Shown: positions 1 through 8,454 of the stretch, piece after piece
Numbering within the stretch: the first letter of the stretch is position 1
Layout: each line of letters starts with the position of its first letter
From: AP-15 sp963777435
GTDB taxonomy: Bacteria; Pseudomonadota; Alphaproteobacteria; ATCC43930; CGMCC-115725
Reading direction: 5' to 3'
DNA: 64,000 bases
Assembly: GCA_963777435.1 (NCBI GenBank)
Contig: CAVZQT010000004.1
Coordinates: forward strand, 310,001 to 374,000
Notes under the pieces: model-generated
What the model saw: only the letters and a program-made list of their open reading frames with translations
Databases searched by the model: none
Told to the model about the DNA's origin: nothing
Translations under genes and position numbers: made by a program

Positions 1-164
1 TCGAACACATCGCGGTTGATACCGAGGACTATGATGGGATGTTGGCCCGCATGCGCCAGAACGGCGTCAAGATCCTCGAAGAGATGGCCCCCAATAACGG
101 CCGGCGGGTATGCTTTATCGAGGCGCCCGACGGCGCGCAGATGGAGTTGATCGAGAAGGTTTGA
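1..164 (+). CDS. VOC/glyoxalase-family protein, C-terminal fragment
   Basis: The window opens inside this gene; the frame starting at base 3 gives 53 residues to a TGA at 162-164. The tail ends in FIEAPDGAQMELIEKV, which matches the last beta strand of the vicinal-oxygen-chelate fold; its glutamate (in QMELIE) is the usual C-terminal metal ligand. The substrate cannot be told from this fragment. It is followed at 38 bases by an LLM oxidoreductase on the same strand, so the two may be co-transcribed. Confidence 0.7.
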   Translation, partial: EHIAVDTEDYDGMLARMRQNGVKILEEMAPNNGRRVCFIEAPDGAQMELIEKV

Positions 165-202
165 TCTTCCCCATTCCATAATCTTCTAGAAAGGCAGCGA
201 GC

Positions 203-1120
203 ATGGCCTTGAAAGACAAGATCGCTCTCGGCGTCTCGCTGCCGCACCGCTCGCCCGAGCCGATCAGTCCCGAGATCGTGCGAAACGTGGGGCAACGGGC
301 CGAGGCGTTGGGGTTTCGCGATCTATGGGTGACCGAAAACACTCTCGATCACGTATTCTGCTTTGATCCGGTAGCCGTGCTGACTTATGTGGCCGCCGTC
401 ACCACAAAAATCCGCCTTGGCGTGTCGGTCGTCGTCTTGCCGGCGCACCACCCGGCCCACGTAGCGCACCAATGGGCTTGCCTCGATCATCTGAGCGGCG
501 GCCGCGCGATACTTGGATTGGGGCTCGGCCGCGAACACCATTACGCCCAGTTCGAAATCCCGCGTGAGCGCCGGGTGCGGCGCTTCCGCGAGGGCGTCGA
601 ACTAATCCGCTCGTTATGGAGTATGCCGAGCATCGACTACCACGGCGAAATCTACCACCTGGACGGCGGCACGATGATGCCCAAACCGGCGCAGGACCCG
701 CTGCCGATCTGGTTTGGCGTCGGTCATCCAAATGCGATTAGGCGCGCCGGGGCCATCGCCGATGGCTGGATGGGTTCGGGCGGTTCGAGCATCGCCGCGT
801 TTCGAGAATCCGTACCGGTCCTAAAAGCGGCGTTGGAAAAGGCAGGGCGCGATCCGACGACGTTCCCGATTTCGAAACGGTTGTTTATGGCGGTTGACGA
901 ACGTCCGGACGTCGCTCGCGCCGAACTGCACCGCTGGTTTACCGAGGTCTATCACAATCCCGAGGGAACCGACGCGTCGGGCATTCACGGCACACCGGAA
1001 CTGGTCCGCGAGCGGCTCGAAGAGGTGGTCGCGATGGGCGCCAATCATCTGCTGTTGAACCCGGTCTCGCGCTATCGCGAGCAGGTCGAAGCATTGGCCG
1101 CGGTCACCAGGCTGGCCTGA
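203..1120 (+). CDS. LLM-class flavin-dependent oxidoreductase
   Basis: Bacterial luciferase-like / F420-type oxidoreductase of 305 aa, a usual length for the short LLM proteins. The TIM-barrel signature segments are present: TKIRLGVSVVVLPAHHP (about 68-84), LSGGRAILGLGLG (about 97-109) and a late PLPIWFGVGHPNAIRRAG stretch near 170, where flavin phosphate is normally bound. Such enzymes use FMN or F420 to oxidise or monooxygenate small molecules; the substrate is not predictable. The ATG is preceded by GAAAGG at a workable distance. The gene lies 24 bases before a methyltransferase gene on the same strand. It is the first of three LLM paralogues in the window (also 31773 and 49204). Confidence 0.85.
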   Translation: MALKDKIALGVSLPHRSPEPISPEIVRNVGQRAEALGFRDLWVTENTLDHVFCFDPVAVLTYVAAVTTKIRLGVSVVVLPAHHPAHVAHQWACLDHLSGGRAILGLGLGREHHYAQFEIPRERRVRRFREGVELIRSLWSMPSIDYHGEIYHLDGGTMMPKPAQDPLPIWFGVGHPNAIRRAGAIADGWMGSGGSSIAAFRESVPVLKAALEKAGRDPTTFPISKRLFMAVDERPDVARAELHRWFTEVYHNPEGTDASGIHGTPELVRERLEEVVAMGANHLLLNPVSRYREQVEALAAVTRLA

Positions 1121-1144
1121 CTACTCGAAACAAGGACACCTGCC

Positions 1145-1894
1145 ATGTCTTCACTCCATTCAGATCCGGTCAAAGAGCAGGTGGCCGCTCATTGGGACCG
1201 GCGTGCGGCGCATTTCGACGAGGATTTTGGGCATAGCATCCGCACCCCCGACGAGCATATGGCGTGGGATCGGATCTTTGGTCTTGTCCTGCCGCCGGGA
1301 CGTATGCTCGAGGCACTCGACGCCGGTTCCGGCACCGGTTTCTTGAGCCTAGAACTCGCGGCGCGCGGACACTGCGTCACCGGTGTCGATTTCGCCCCGG
1401 CGATGATCGCGCGGGCCGAGCGCAAAGCCGCTGAGCGCGGTCTTGCGGTGCGTTTCGAGCAGGCCGATGCCGAGCAGCTCCCATTTGCGCCGGGGAGTTT
1501 CGACCTGGTGATCAGCCGGCATGTGTTGTGGACTTTGCCGCACCCCGAAGCGGCGATCGACGAGTGGATTCGCGTACTGCGCCCGGGCGGGCGGCTCGTC
1601 GTTGTCGACGGTGCCGTGCTCGATGGCAGCGACCGCGTCGCTGCTGCCCAGCCGGGATGCCAGGAAAACGCTCGGACAAGCCCGGAATATGCCGCGATTG
1701 GCGACCGGCTGCCGTTTCTCGGCGGCCGCCCACGCGAGGAGATCGAAACTCTGCTCCGCGCCCACGGTCTCGCCTGGGTTGCGAGCGACCCGCTCGACGA
1801 TCTCGTCGAGGCGCAGGTGCAACGGATGATCGAAGAAGGGCTCGAGCCGCGGCGCCGCAACCGCTACGTTGTCTGGGGCGACAAATGGCGCTGA
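1145..1894 (+). CDS. class I SAM-dependent methyltransferase
   Basis: 249-aa Rossmann-fold methyltransferase. Motif I is ALDAGSGTGFLSLELA (about residues 57-72), the acidic ribose-binding end of strand 2 is VDFAPAMIARAE, motif II region is FDLVISRHVLWTLPHPE, and the post-motif is LRPGGRLVVVDG. It is closest in style to the UbiE/COQ5-like Methyltransf_11 group, but the acceptor cannot be named. It sits 24 bases after the LLM oxidoreductase and probably shares its transcript. A second protein of this general type occurs next to another LLM enzyme at 33126, so the LLM-methyltransferase pairing appears twice in the window. Confidence 0.85.
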   Translation: MSSLHSDPVKEQVAAHWDRRAAHFDEDFGHSIRTPDEHMAWDRIFGLVLPPGRMLEALDAGSGTGFLSLELAARGHCVTGVDFAPAMIARAERKAAERGLAVRFEQADAEQLPFAPGSFDLVISRHVLWTLPHPEAAIDEWIRVLRPGGRLVVVDGAVLDGSDRVAAAQPGCQENARTSPEYAAIGDRLPFLGGRPREEIETLLRAHGLAWVASDPLDDLVEAQVQRMIEEGLEPRRRNRYVVWGDKWR

Positions 1895-1919
1895 GCCCAG
1901 TCTAAAAAGGAGCAAGACG

Positions 1920-2123
1920 GTGCAGCAGGGCCGGGGCGGCATAGGCAGCCATAAGCATGGCGTTTCCGGCCATGCCTCGCAAAGTCCACGTCTGCGTCTC
2001 GCCAAAAAAATCGCTGCCGAACGCGGCGAATACGAAGCCCGGCCGTCCAGTCGCCCGCTGCGCCCCTTTTTCGAAAACGTCCGCGACGCGTTCCAAGCCG
2101 GCCGTAAGCCGCGCCGATCTTGA
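1920..2123 (+). CDS. small basic hypothetical protein
   Basis: 67-aa reading frame from a GTG at 1920, preceded at 7 bases by AAGGAG, a strong ribosome binding site that decides this start over longer frames. The product is rich in Arg, Ser and Gly with two runs of basic residues (RLRLAKK, AGRKPRR) and no membrane segment. I recognise no family. It follows the methyltransferase by 25 bases on the same strand and converges on the enoyl-CoA hydratase gene. The opposite strand also has an open 80-aa frame (1902-2144), but without a visible ribosome binding site. Confidence 0.45.
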   Translation: MQQGRGGIGSHKHGVSGHASQSPRLRLAKKIAAERGEYEARPSSRPLRPFFENVRDAFQAGRKPRRS

Positions 2124-2152
2124 TTTTAGCAAACCTGACGCCACGCTACCGG

Positions 2153-2941
<789 letters not shown>

Positions 2942-2953
2942 GTCTGCTTTCCT

Positions 2954-3781
2954 CTAGCGCTGCCGCTTGGCGCAAAAAAAAGTCGAGCGGCCGGCCTGCA
3001 CGATGCGACGCACGCTCTGGGTGCATGTGCAACCGGGGCACGGCTCGCCCTCGCGGCCATAGACCGCCCAGCGGTGCTGGAAATAACCGAGTTCGCCATT
3101 GGTCTGGACATAGTCGCGCAATGACGACCCGCCGGCTTCGATCGCCTCTTCGAGCACGCTGCGGATCGCCGCCACCAGCCGCTCGGCCCTGCCGCGGCCA
3201 ATTGTGCCAGCCAACCGTCGCGGCGACAATCGGGCGCGGTAAAGCGCCTCGCACACATAGATGTTGCCAAGCCCGGCGACGATCCGCTGATCGAGCAATG
3301 CCGATTTGATCGGGGTCATCTTGCCGGCGAGCTTGCCGGCGAGATAGGGGCCGTCGAAATCGGGGCCGAGCGGCTCGGGGCCAAGCCCCGCCAACAGCGG
3401 GTGCCCGGCCGCCTCGCTGCGCCTGACGTAATCCAGCAAGCCAAAGCGGCGTGGGTCGTTAAAGGTCACGATCGTGCCATCATCGAGCGTCAGCACGACG
3501 TGATCATGCAGCGCTGCCGGTGCTTCGCCATCGGCGGTCGTGATCCGGCCGGACATGCCGAGATGCAGGAGTAGCAACCCATCTTTGCCGAGCTCGATCA
3601 GGATATATTTGCCGCGGCGGCCGAGCGCGCCAATTGCAGCGCCGCCCAGCCGATCGGCAAGTTCGGGCGGAAAGGGCCGCCGCAGGTCGGGGCGGCGCAA
3701 TTCGGCATGCACGATCCGCCGGCCGGTCATTTTGAGCGCCAGCCCCCGCCGTACGGTCTCGACCTCAGGCAGCTCAGGCAT
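2954..3781 (-). CDS. mutM: formamidopyrimidine-DNA glycosylase with an atypical zinc finger
   Basis: Base-excision repair glycosylase/AP lyase that removes 8-oxoguanine and FapyG. The start is fixed by the MPELPEVETVRRG N-terminus: Pro2 becomes the catalytic N-terminal amine after Met removal, so the open frame further upstream to 3829 is not used. Glu3, Lys58 (GRRGKYILIEL) and the GRSTFF arginine region are present. The C-terminal zinc finger is odd: normally CxxC-x16-CxxC, here it has CPGCTC followed by 16 residues, then C-A-K-R, so the fourth cysteine is Arg. Length (275 aa) is normal. It is divergent from ubiE with a 170-base spacer. Confidence 0.93.
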   Translation of the reverse strand: MPELPEVETVRRGLALKMTGRRIVHAELRRPDLRRPFPPELADRLGGAAIGALGRRGKYILIELGKDGLLLLHLGMSGRITTADGEAPAALHDHVVLTLDDGTIVTFNDPRRFGLLDYVRRSEAAGHPLLAGLGPEPLGPDFDGPYLAGKLAGKMTPIKSALLDQRIVAGLGNIYVCEALYRARLSPRRLAGTIGRGRAERLVAAIRSVLEEAIEAGGSSLRDYVQTNGELGYFQHRWAVYGREGEPCPGCTCTQSVRRIVQAGRSTFFCAKRQR

Positions 3782-3951
3782 TCTCCCCGCCAACATTGCT
3801 GCGGAATTTCGTGGCAGGCGCTCTCTCATTCAGAGGCTTTGGACCTCAGCCTGCGCCGGGCGACGATATCCCACTCGCGCGGGTGTTTGTATCGGAATAC
3901 CGGCTGTCACGGCATGGCGCCGGCGATCCGATCGGACTATGTTCGGCTCCA

Positions 3952-4785
3952 ATGAGCGAGGAAAAAGCAGGCGGGATCGGGACGCGCGACTACCGCCATC
4001 TGCCCGAAGACGAGAAGCCCCCGATTGTCAGGGCAATCTTCGACAGTGTCGCACCGCGCTATGATTTGATGAATGATTTGATGAGCGGCGGTATCCACCG
4101 ATTGTGGAAAGCCGAAATGGTTGCCGCCCTAAAGCCGCGTCCGGGCCAGCTTCTGCTCGATGTTGCGGGCGGCACCGGCGATATCGCCTTGCGGGCATTG
4201 CCGCGCTTGGTGCCCGTCGCCGGGGGCACGCCCGCTGAGCCCGGCACGTCCCCTGAGCCCGGCATGTCTCCCGAGCCCGGCATTGCCGCCGAGGGCGGCG
4301 CCGTCATCTGCGACGTCAATCAGCGGATGCTTGAGATTGGCCGGGCGCGGGCGCTAGACCGGGGGATACTCTTCGGCCTTCAATGGCTGGCCGCCGATGC
4401 CGAGCGGCTGCCCTTTCCCGACCGCAGTTTCGATCTTTATACGATCGCCTTCGGGCTGCGCAACGTGACCCATTTCGGGGCGGCCCTCGCCGAGGCGCGG
4501 CGTGTGCTGAAGCCGGGCGGCCGATTTCTGTGTCTCGAGTTTACGCCAGCAGTGGTGCCCTTCCTGCAACCGCTTTACGATCTCTACAGCTTCCGGATTG
4601 TCCCGCTATTGGGGCAGATCGTCACCGGCGACCGCGACGCCTATAAATACCTCGTCGAAAGCATCCGCGGTTTTCCGCGCCAGAGCGAACTCGCCGAAAT
4701 GATGGCCGGCGCCGGGCTAGAGCAGGTTCGGTTTCGCAACCTAACGGGGGGGATTGCTGCGCTCCACTCCGCTTGGCGCCTTTGA
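3952..4785 (+). CDS. ubiE: ubiquinone/menaquinone C-methyltransferase UbiE
   Basis: SAM-dependent C-methyltransferase of ubiquinone (and menaquinone) biosynthesis. The N-terminal signature VAPRYDLMNDLMSGGIHRLWK and motif I LLDVAGGTGDIALRAL (about 68-83) identify UbiE, followed by AFGLRNVTHFGAALAEARRVLKPGG and the C-terminal GGIAALHSAWR. Start chosen at the ATG of MSEEKAGG, since the longer frame to 3796 runs back over the mutM promoter side. Unusual: between the SAM loop and the next strand (CDVNQRMLEIGRARA) there is an extra Pro/Glu/Gly segment of about 25 residues made of tandem SPEPG-like units. It overlaps ubiB by 32 bases. Confidence 0.93.
   Translation: MSEEKAGGIGTRDYRHLPEDEKPPIVRAIFDSVAPRYDLMNDLMSGGIHRLWKAEMVAALKPRPGQLLLDVAGGTGDIALRALPRLVPVAGGTPAEPGTSPEPGMSPEPGIAAEGGAVICDVNQRMLEIGRARALDRGILFGLQWLAADAERLPFPDRSFDLYTIAFGLRNVTHFGAALAEARRVLKPGGRFLCLEFTPAVVPFLQPLYDLYSFRIVPLLGQIVTGDRDAYKYLVESIRGFPRQSELAEMMAGAGLEQVRFRNLTGGIAALHSAWRL
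4232..4285 (+). repeat. three 18-bp tandem repeats inside ubiE
   Basis: Three in-frame copies of an 18-base unit centred on GAGCCCGGCA begin at about 4232, 4250 and 4268. They encode three successive six-residue steps of the type S/A-x-E-P-G-x. The length is a multiple of three, so copy-number change would keep the ubiE frame. Confidence 0.8.
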
Positions 4786-6364
4786 CGCCGCGCAGGGCAA
4801 ACTCGGGCTGCTGCGCAGCCTGCGCAACCTTGTCCGCCTCGCCCAAATCGGCCTGACATTAGCGCGTCATGACGCGCTGTTCCTGTTTACCGGCGTTCCG
4901 GTTGTCGGCTTCTATGTGCGGTGTGCCGGGTTGTTCGCCCGGCGGCGCGGACGGGTGCCGGCCCGCCCCGGCCAGCGCCTCGCTGCGGCGCTCGACGAAC
5001 TGGGGCCGGGGTCTATCAAACTCGGCCAGCTGCTGTCCACGCGGGCCGATTTATTTGGCGAGGAAGTCGCGGCCGACCTAGCGCGCCTGCAGGATAGCCT
5101 GCCCGCCGTCCCCGGTTCGGTGGCGCGTGCCGCGATCGAATTGGAGTTCGGTCAGCCGCTCGCCATGTTGTTCGAAGCGTTTGATGAAACCGCGGTCGCG
5201 GCGGCATCGATCGCGCAGGTTCATTTCGCGCGGACCACAGACGGGCAGGATGTTGCGGTCAAGGTGTTGCGCCCCGGAGTGGCGGATGCTTTTGCTCGCG
5301 ACCTTGATCTCTTTGCCTGGCTCGCCACCCTGATTGAGCGCGTTTACCCGCCGGCGCGACGGCTTAAACCGGTCGAAATCGTTCGCACCCTCGCCGAAGT
5401 GGTGACTTTCGAGATGGATTTGCGGTTGGAGGCTGCCGCGGCCTCCGAACTCGCCGAGAATTTCGCCGGCGATCTGAGCTTTCAGGTGCCCAACATCGAT
5501 TGGTCGCGCACAGGGCGCGGTGTGCTGACCTTGGAGCGGGTCGAGGGCGTGCGCATCGACGACAGGGCTGGGCTGATCGCTGCCGGGCACCGCGTCCAGG
5601 ATGTCTTGACCAAGGCGGCGTGCGCCTTTTTTAACCAAGTGTTCCGCGACGGCTTTTTTCATGCCGACTTGCATCCGGGGAACATGTTTGTCGACGCCTC
5701 GGGGGCGCTTGTCGTTATCGATTTCGGGATCATGGGGCGTCTCGACGTTGCGACCCGCAAATACCTCGCCGACATGCTGATCGGGTTTCTGATCGGTGAC
5801 TACCGCCGCGTCGCCCAAGTTCATTTTGATGCCGGCTATGTCCCGGCGACCCGTTCGATCGATGCTTTCACCCAGGCCTGCCGCGCCATCGGGGAGCCGA
5901 TTTTGGGCCGGCCGTTACAGGAGATTTCGGTTGCCCGGTTGCTCGCGCAATTGTTTCAGGTGACCGAGCAGTTCGATATGGAGACCCAGCCCCAGCTGCT
6001 GCTATTGCAAAAGACAATGGTGCTGGTGGAAGGGATAGGTCGCCGGCTCGATCCCGAGATCAATATCTGGGCCTTGTCGCAGCCGCTTATCGAGAGCTGG
6101 ATGCGCGATAATCGCGGTCCCGAGGCGCGATTGCGTGAGCGGCTCGACACAATCGTCGACATGCTCGACCGCCTGCCGCGGGTGCTGGAAAAGCTTGAGA
6201 ACTTTGTCGAGGATGTTGCCCGCGACGGCGTCTTGCTGCATGCGCAATCGATCGTCTCGCATGCCACGGAACAAGCTAAGCGCGCCTATCTCGTAGTGCT
6301 GCCGTTCTACATCGCGGCGGCAGCATTGGTCGCGATCGCCGCCGATCTCATTTTTTGGCACTAG
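4754..6364 (+). CDS. ubiB: ubiquinone biosynthesis kinase-like protein UbiB
   Basis: 536-aa ABC1/ADCK/UbiB-family atypical kinase that supports ubiquinone biosynthesis at the inner membrane. Family motifs are intact: the KxGQ motif in GSIKLGQLLSTRADL, the ATP lysine in VAVKVLRPGV, the catalytic loop FFHADLHPGNMFV and the metal-binding VIDFGIMGRL. A hydrophobic C-terminal segment (LPFYIAAAALVAIAADLIF) is the usual membrane anchor. The TTG start at 4754 overlaps the end of ubiE, so translation is probably coupled; a later start at LLRSLRNLVRLA is also possible and would still keep every domain. mutM-ubiE-ubiB is a conserved alphaproteobacterial arrangement. Confidence 0.93.
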   Translation: MLRSTPLGAFDAAQGKLGLLRSLRNLVRLAQIGLTLARHDALFLFTGVPVVGFYVRCAGLFARRRGRVPARPGQRLAAALDELGPGSIKLGQLLSTRADLFGEEVAADLARLQDSLPAVPGSVARAAIELEFGQPLAMLFEAFDETAVAAASIAQVHFARTTDGQDVAVKVLRPGVADAFARDLDLFAWLATLIERVYPPARRLKPVEIVRTLAEVVTFEMDLRLEAAAASELAENFAGDLSFQVPNIDWSRTGRGVLTLERVEGVRIDDRAGLIAAGHRVQDVLTKAACAFFNQVFRDGFFHADLHPGNMFVDASGALVVIDFGIMGRLDVATRKYLADMLIGFLIGDYRRVAQVHFDAGYVPATRSIDAFTQACRAIGEPILGRPLQEISVARLLAQLFQVTEQFDMETQPQLLLLQKTMVLVEGIGRRLDPEINIWALSQPLIESWMRDNRGPEARLRERLDTIVDMLDRLPRVLEKLENFVEDVARDGVLLHAQSIVSHATEQAKRAYLVVLPFYIAAAALVAIAADLIFWH

Positions 6365-6406
6365 CATGTTATCCTCGTTCGACGCCGCCGAGGGGAGGAC
6401 AATGCC

Positions 6407-7510
6407 GTGAAGATATCGAGCATTCGCTCGCAGATCCTGGTTCTACCCGAGGCTGATCCGTTGGCGGACACGCCGGAAAATCCGAACGCGGCGCGGCCGA
6501 TCGTGATTGTCAGGATCGGCACCGGTGACGGCGTGGAGGGGATCGCCGTCACCTTTTATGGCGGGGCGATAACCAATGCATTAAAGCGCGCTGTTGATGA
6601 TCTCGGCGCACTGTTGATCGGCGAAGACCCGCACCAGGTCGAAGCGATCGCCGACAAATTGCGCGCCGCGGCCGGCGGCTCCGGCCCGGCCGGAATGTTC
6701 ACCCTCGCATTGTCCGCGATTGACATCGCGCTGTGGGATATTCGCGGCAAGGCGCTGGGCCAGCCCTTGTGGAAACTGCTCGGCGGCGCCCGGCAGCGGG
6801 TCGCGACCTATGCCAGTGGCGCCTTACGCCGCAACCTGACCTTGGATCAGGCGGTGACCGCGGCTGGCAAACTCAAAGACAAGGGCTTTCGCGAAGCCAA
6901 GATGCAATTGGCGTTGCCCGGCGACACGACCCCGGCGAAAGAAGTCGAGCGCGCGGTCGAGATCCGCGCCGCACTCGGCCCCGACATCAAACTGATGTGC
7001 GACATCAACCAGCGCTGGCGGCCGGAGCAAGCGATCGATATCGGCAGACGGGTCGAGGATGCCGGGGTCGGGCTGTTCTGGCTCGAAGACGTTACGGCCC
7101 ATGACGATTACGCCGGGTTGGCCCGGGTCAACGCGGCGCTCGCGACGCCGATCTGCGGCGGCGAATTGGTCTGGGGCATCGTCCCGTTCCGTCACATGAT
7201 CGAACGGCGCTCGGTCGATTATGTGATGATCGATCTCGCCCGGGTCGGCGGTGTGACGCCGTGGCTGAAGGTCGCCGGAACGGCCGAGGCCTTCAACCTG
7301 CCGGTGGTCAGCCATGTGATCCCAGAGATCCACGCCCATCTTGTCGCCGCCGCACCCAACGGGCTGACTGTCGAATATATGGGCTGGATGCTGAAATTGT
7401 TTGACGGCGTCGCCGAATTCGACCCCGGCACCGGCGAACTCGTCTTGCCGGACCGCCCCGGCCTCGGTCTCGAATTCAACGAAAAGGCAATCGAGAAGTA
7501 TCGCGCCTGA
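6407..7510 (+). CDS. mandelate racemase/muconate lactonizing enzyme family protein (copy 1)
   Basis: 367-aa enolase-superfamily enzyme. Metal ligands are visible as D199 (LMCDINQRW), E227 (FWLEDVTA) and E253 (ICGGELVWG); base candidates are K165 in EAKMQLAL and H303 in VVSHVIPEIHAH, as in the mandelate-racemase subgroup. The second position of the usual KxK pair is Gln here. Such enzymes abstract a proton alpha to a carboxylate, catalysing racemisation or dehydration of acid sugars; the substrate is open. GTG start. A paralogue lies at 8455-9555, separated by two AT-rich genes. Confidence 0.88.
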   Translation: MKISSIRSQILVLPEADPLADTPENPNAARPIVIVRIGTGDGVEGIAVTFYGGAITNALKRAVDDLGALLIGEDPHQVEAIADKLRAAAGGSGPAGMFTLALSAIDIALWDIRGKALGQPLWKLLGGARQRVATYASGALRRNLTLDQAVTAAGKLKDKGFREAKMQLALPGDTTPAKEVERAVEIRAALGPDIKLMCDINQRWRPEQAIDIGRRVEDAGVGLFWLEDVTAHDDYAGLARVNAALATPICGGELVWGIVPFRHMIERRSVDYVMIDLARVGGVTPWLKVAGTAEAFNLPVVSHVIPEIHAHLVAAAPNGLTVEYMGWMLKLFDGVAEFDPGTGELVLPDRPGLGLEFNEKAIEKYRA

Positions 7511-7634
7511 TCCTCATCACAACTCGGGGAAGTGCCGGCTGAACCTCGAGCCTTCGCTCGGTAAAATCACACCCGCAGCGTCTCGACGTGCGCCGAGGTA
7601 TAATGCTAATGCGCCACGAGCGGGAGGTGACGAG

Positions 7635-8069
7635 TTGGACCACCGAGGATTGATCGCAGGCTTCCTCACCGCCGCTCTCACTTCCGTTGCGGAAGCCGGA
7701 GCGGCCTCAGGTAACGGATCGACCTATATTTATATACCAACAGCGGCGGATCGTGCAGCGATACAGACCTGCATTTCCAATCTCAACGAAGATAATACAC
7801 TTTCTTATTGTAGATTAAAAAGAACGACACAACTCGTCGCCGGAGCAAAAGATCTTATCGAACACTACTTCGCCAATGATACCACGTACGCACCAAGATC
7901 ATTGCAAATCGGGAACATGGTTCTGAACGCTCTTTCGTACTGTGGAATGGATAAAATGGTATCAGGGAAGCGGTATCCGGCGCGTACAGTAGATGCAGGG
8001 AATGAATGCATGCATAGCGAAGGTGAAAAGATAGGATACGCCGTCATGAAAGGACTAAGGAATGACTGA
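7635..8069 (+). CDS. small exported hypothetical protein, AT-rich
   Basis: 144-aa frame from a TTG at 7635 chosen because GGGAGGTG lies five bases upstream; the longer open frame runs back into the enolase-family gene. Residues 1-23 (DHRGLIAGFLTAALTSVAEAGA) look like a Sec signal peptide with an Ala-x-Ala type cleavage region. The mature part has four cysteines (CISN, YCRL, YCGM, ECMH), which could form two disulfides in the periplasm. It resembles the small Rap1a/Tai immunity-like fold in cysteine spacing, but this is only a guess. Codon use and GC are clearly lower than in the flanking genes. Confidence 0.6.
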   Translation: MDHRGLIAGFLTAALTSVAEAGAASGNGSTYIYIPTAADRAAIQTCISNLNEDNTLSYCRLKRTTQLVAGAKDLIEHYFANDTTYAPRSLQIGNMVLNALSYCGMDKMVSGKRYPARTVDAGNECMHSEGEKIGYAVMKGLRND

Positions 8070-8400
8070 ACTCGCCATTTCTATGGCTTTTAAGGCGGAT
8101 CAAGTTGCAGCCGATCTTCTTAGCGCAGCTTGCAAGCAAGAAGGCGGTTCAGAAGCGAGTTTGGATATTGGCGATTGGCCCGAAGGGATGGTGGCGCAGA
8201 CAGTCGATGCTGTACTCGCGGGGCTTGCTGGGCATAAATTATGCCTTCGAGGGATTCGGACAGATACCGCCGGTTTCGCCAAGCTCGGTATCAAATATGA
8301 TATACCAAATAATGCCGGGCGCTATCGAGACGTCCCCGTTGTGCTGTCGAACGTGCCCTTCGACACAATCCAGTTCGTGTTAGAACCACAGCGGACCTGA
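8062..8400 (+). CDS. hypothetical protein coupled to the exported protein
   Basis: 112 aa, no signal peptide or membrane segment. Its ATG overlaps the end of the preceding gene by eight bases (ATGACTGA), so translation is probably coupled and the two products likely act together. A central LDIGDWPEGMVAQTVDAVLAGLAG helix-like region is followed by beta-rich sequence. I recognise no family. The pair is AT-richer than its surroundings and sits precisely between two paralogous enolase-superfamily genes, which suggests acquisition together. Confidence 0.55.
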   Translation: MTELAISMAFKADQVAADLLSAACKQEGGSEASLDIGDWPEGMVAQTVDAVLAGLAGHKLCLRGIRTDTAGFAKLGIKYDIPNNAGRYRDVPVVLSNVPFDTIQFVLEPQRT

Positions 8401-8454
8401 ATCCTAGCGACTCTCGTGGGGGTGGCGGGTTGGGCTCGATGTCTGGGAGACGTC

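Noticed and set aside
1902..2144. An 80-codon minus-strand gene, considered as rpsT because of its place near ech-mutM
   Set aside because: The translated sequence has none of the S20 features (Ala/Lys-rich helices) and no ribosome binding site; the plus-strand frame from GTG 1920 has a good one.
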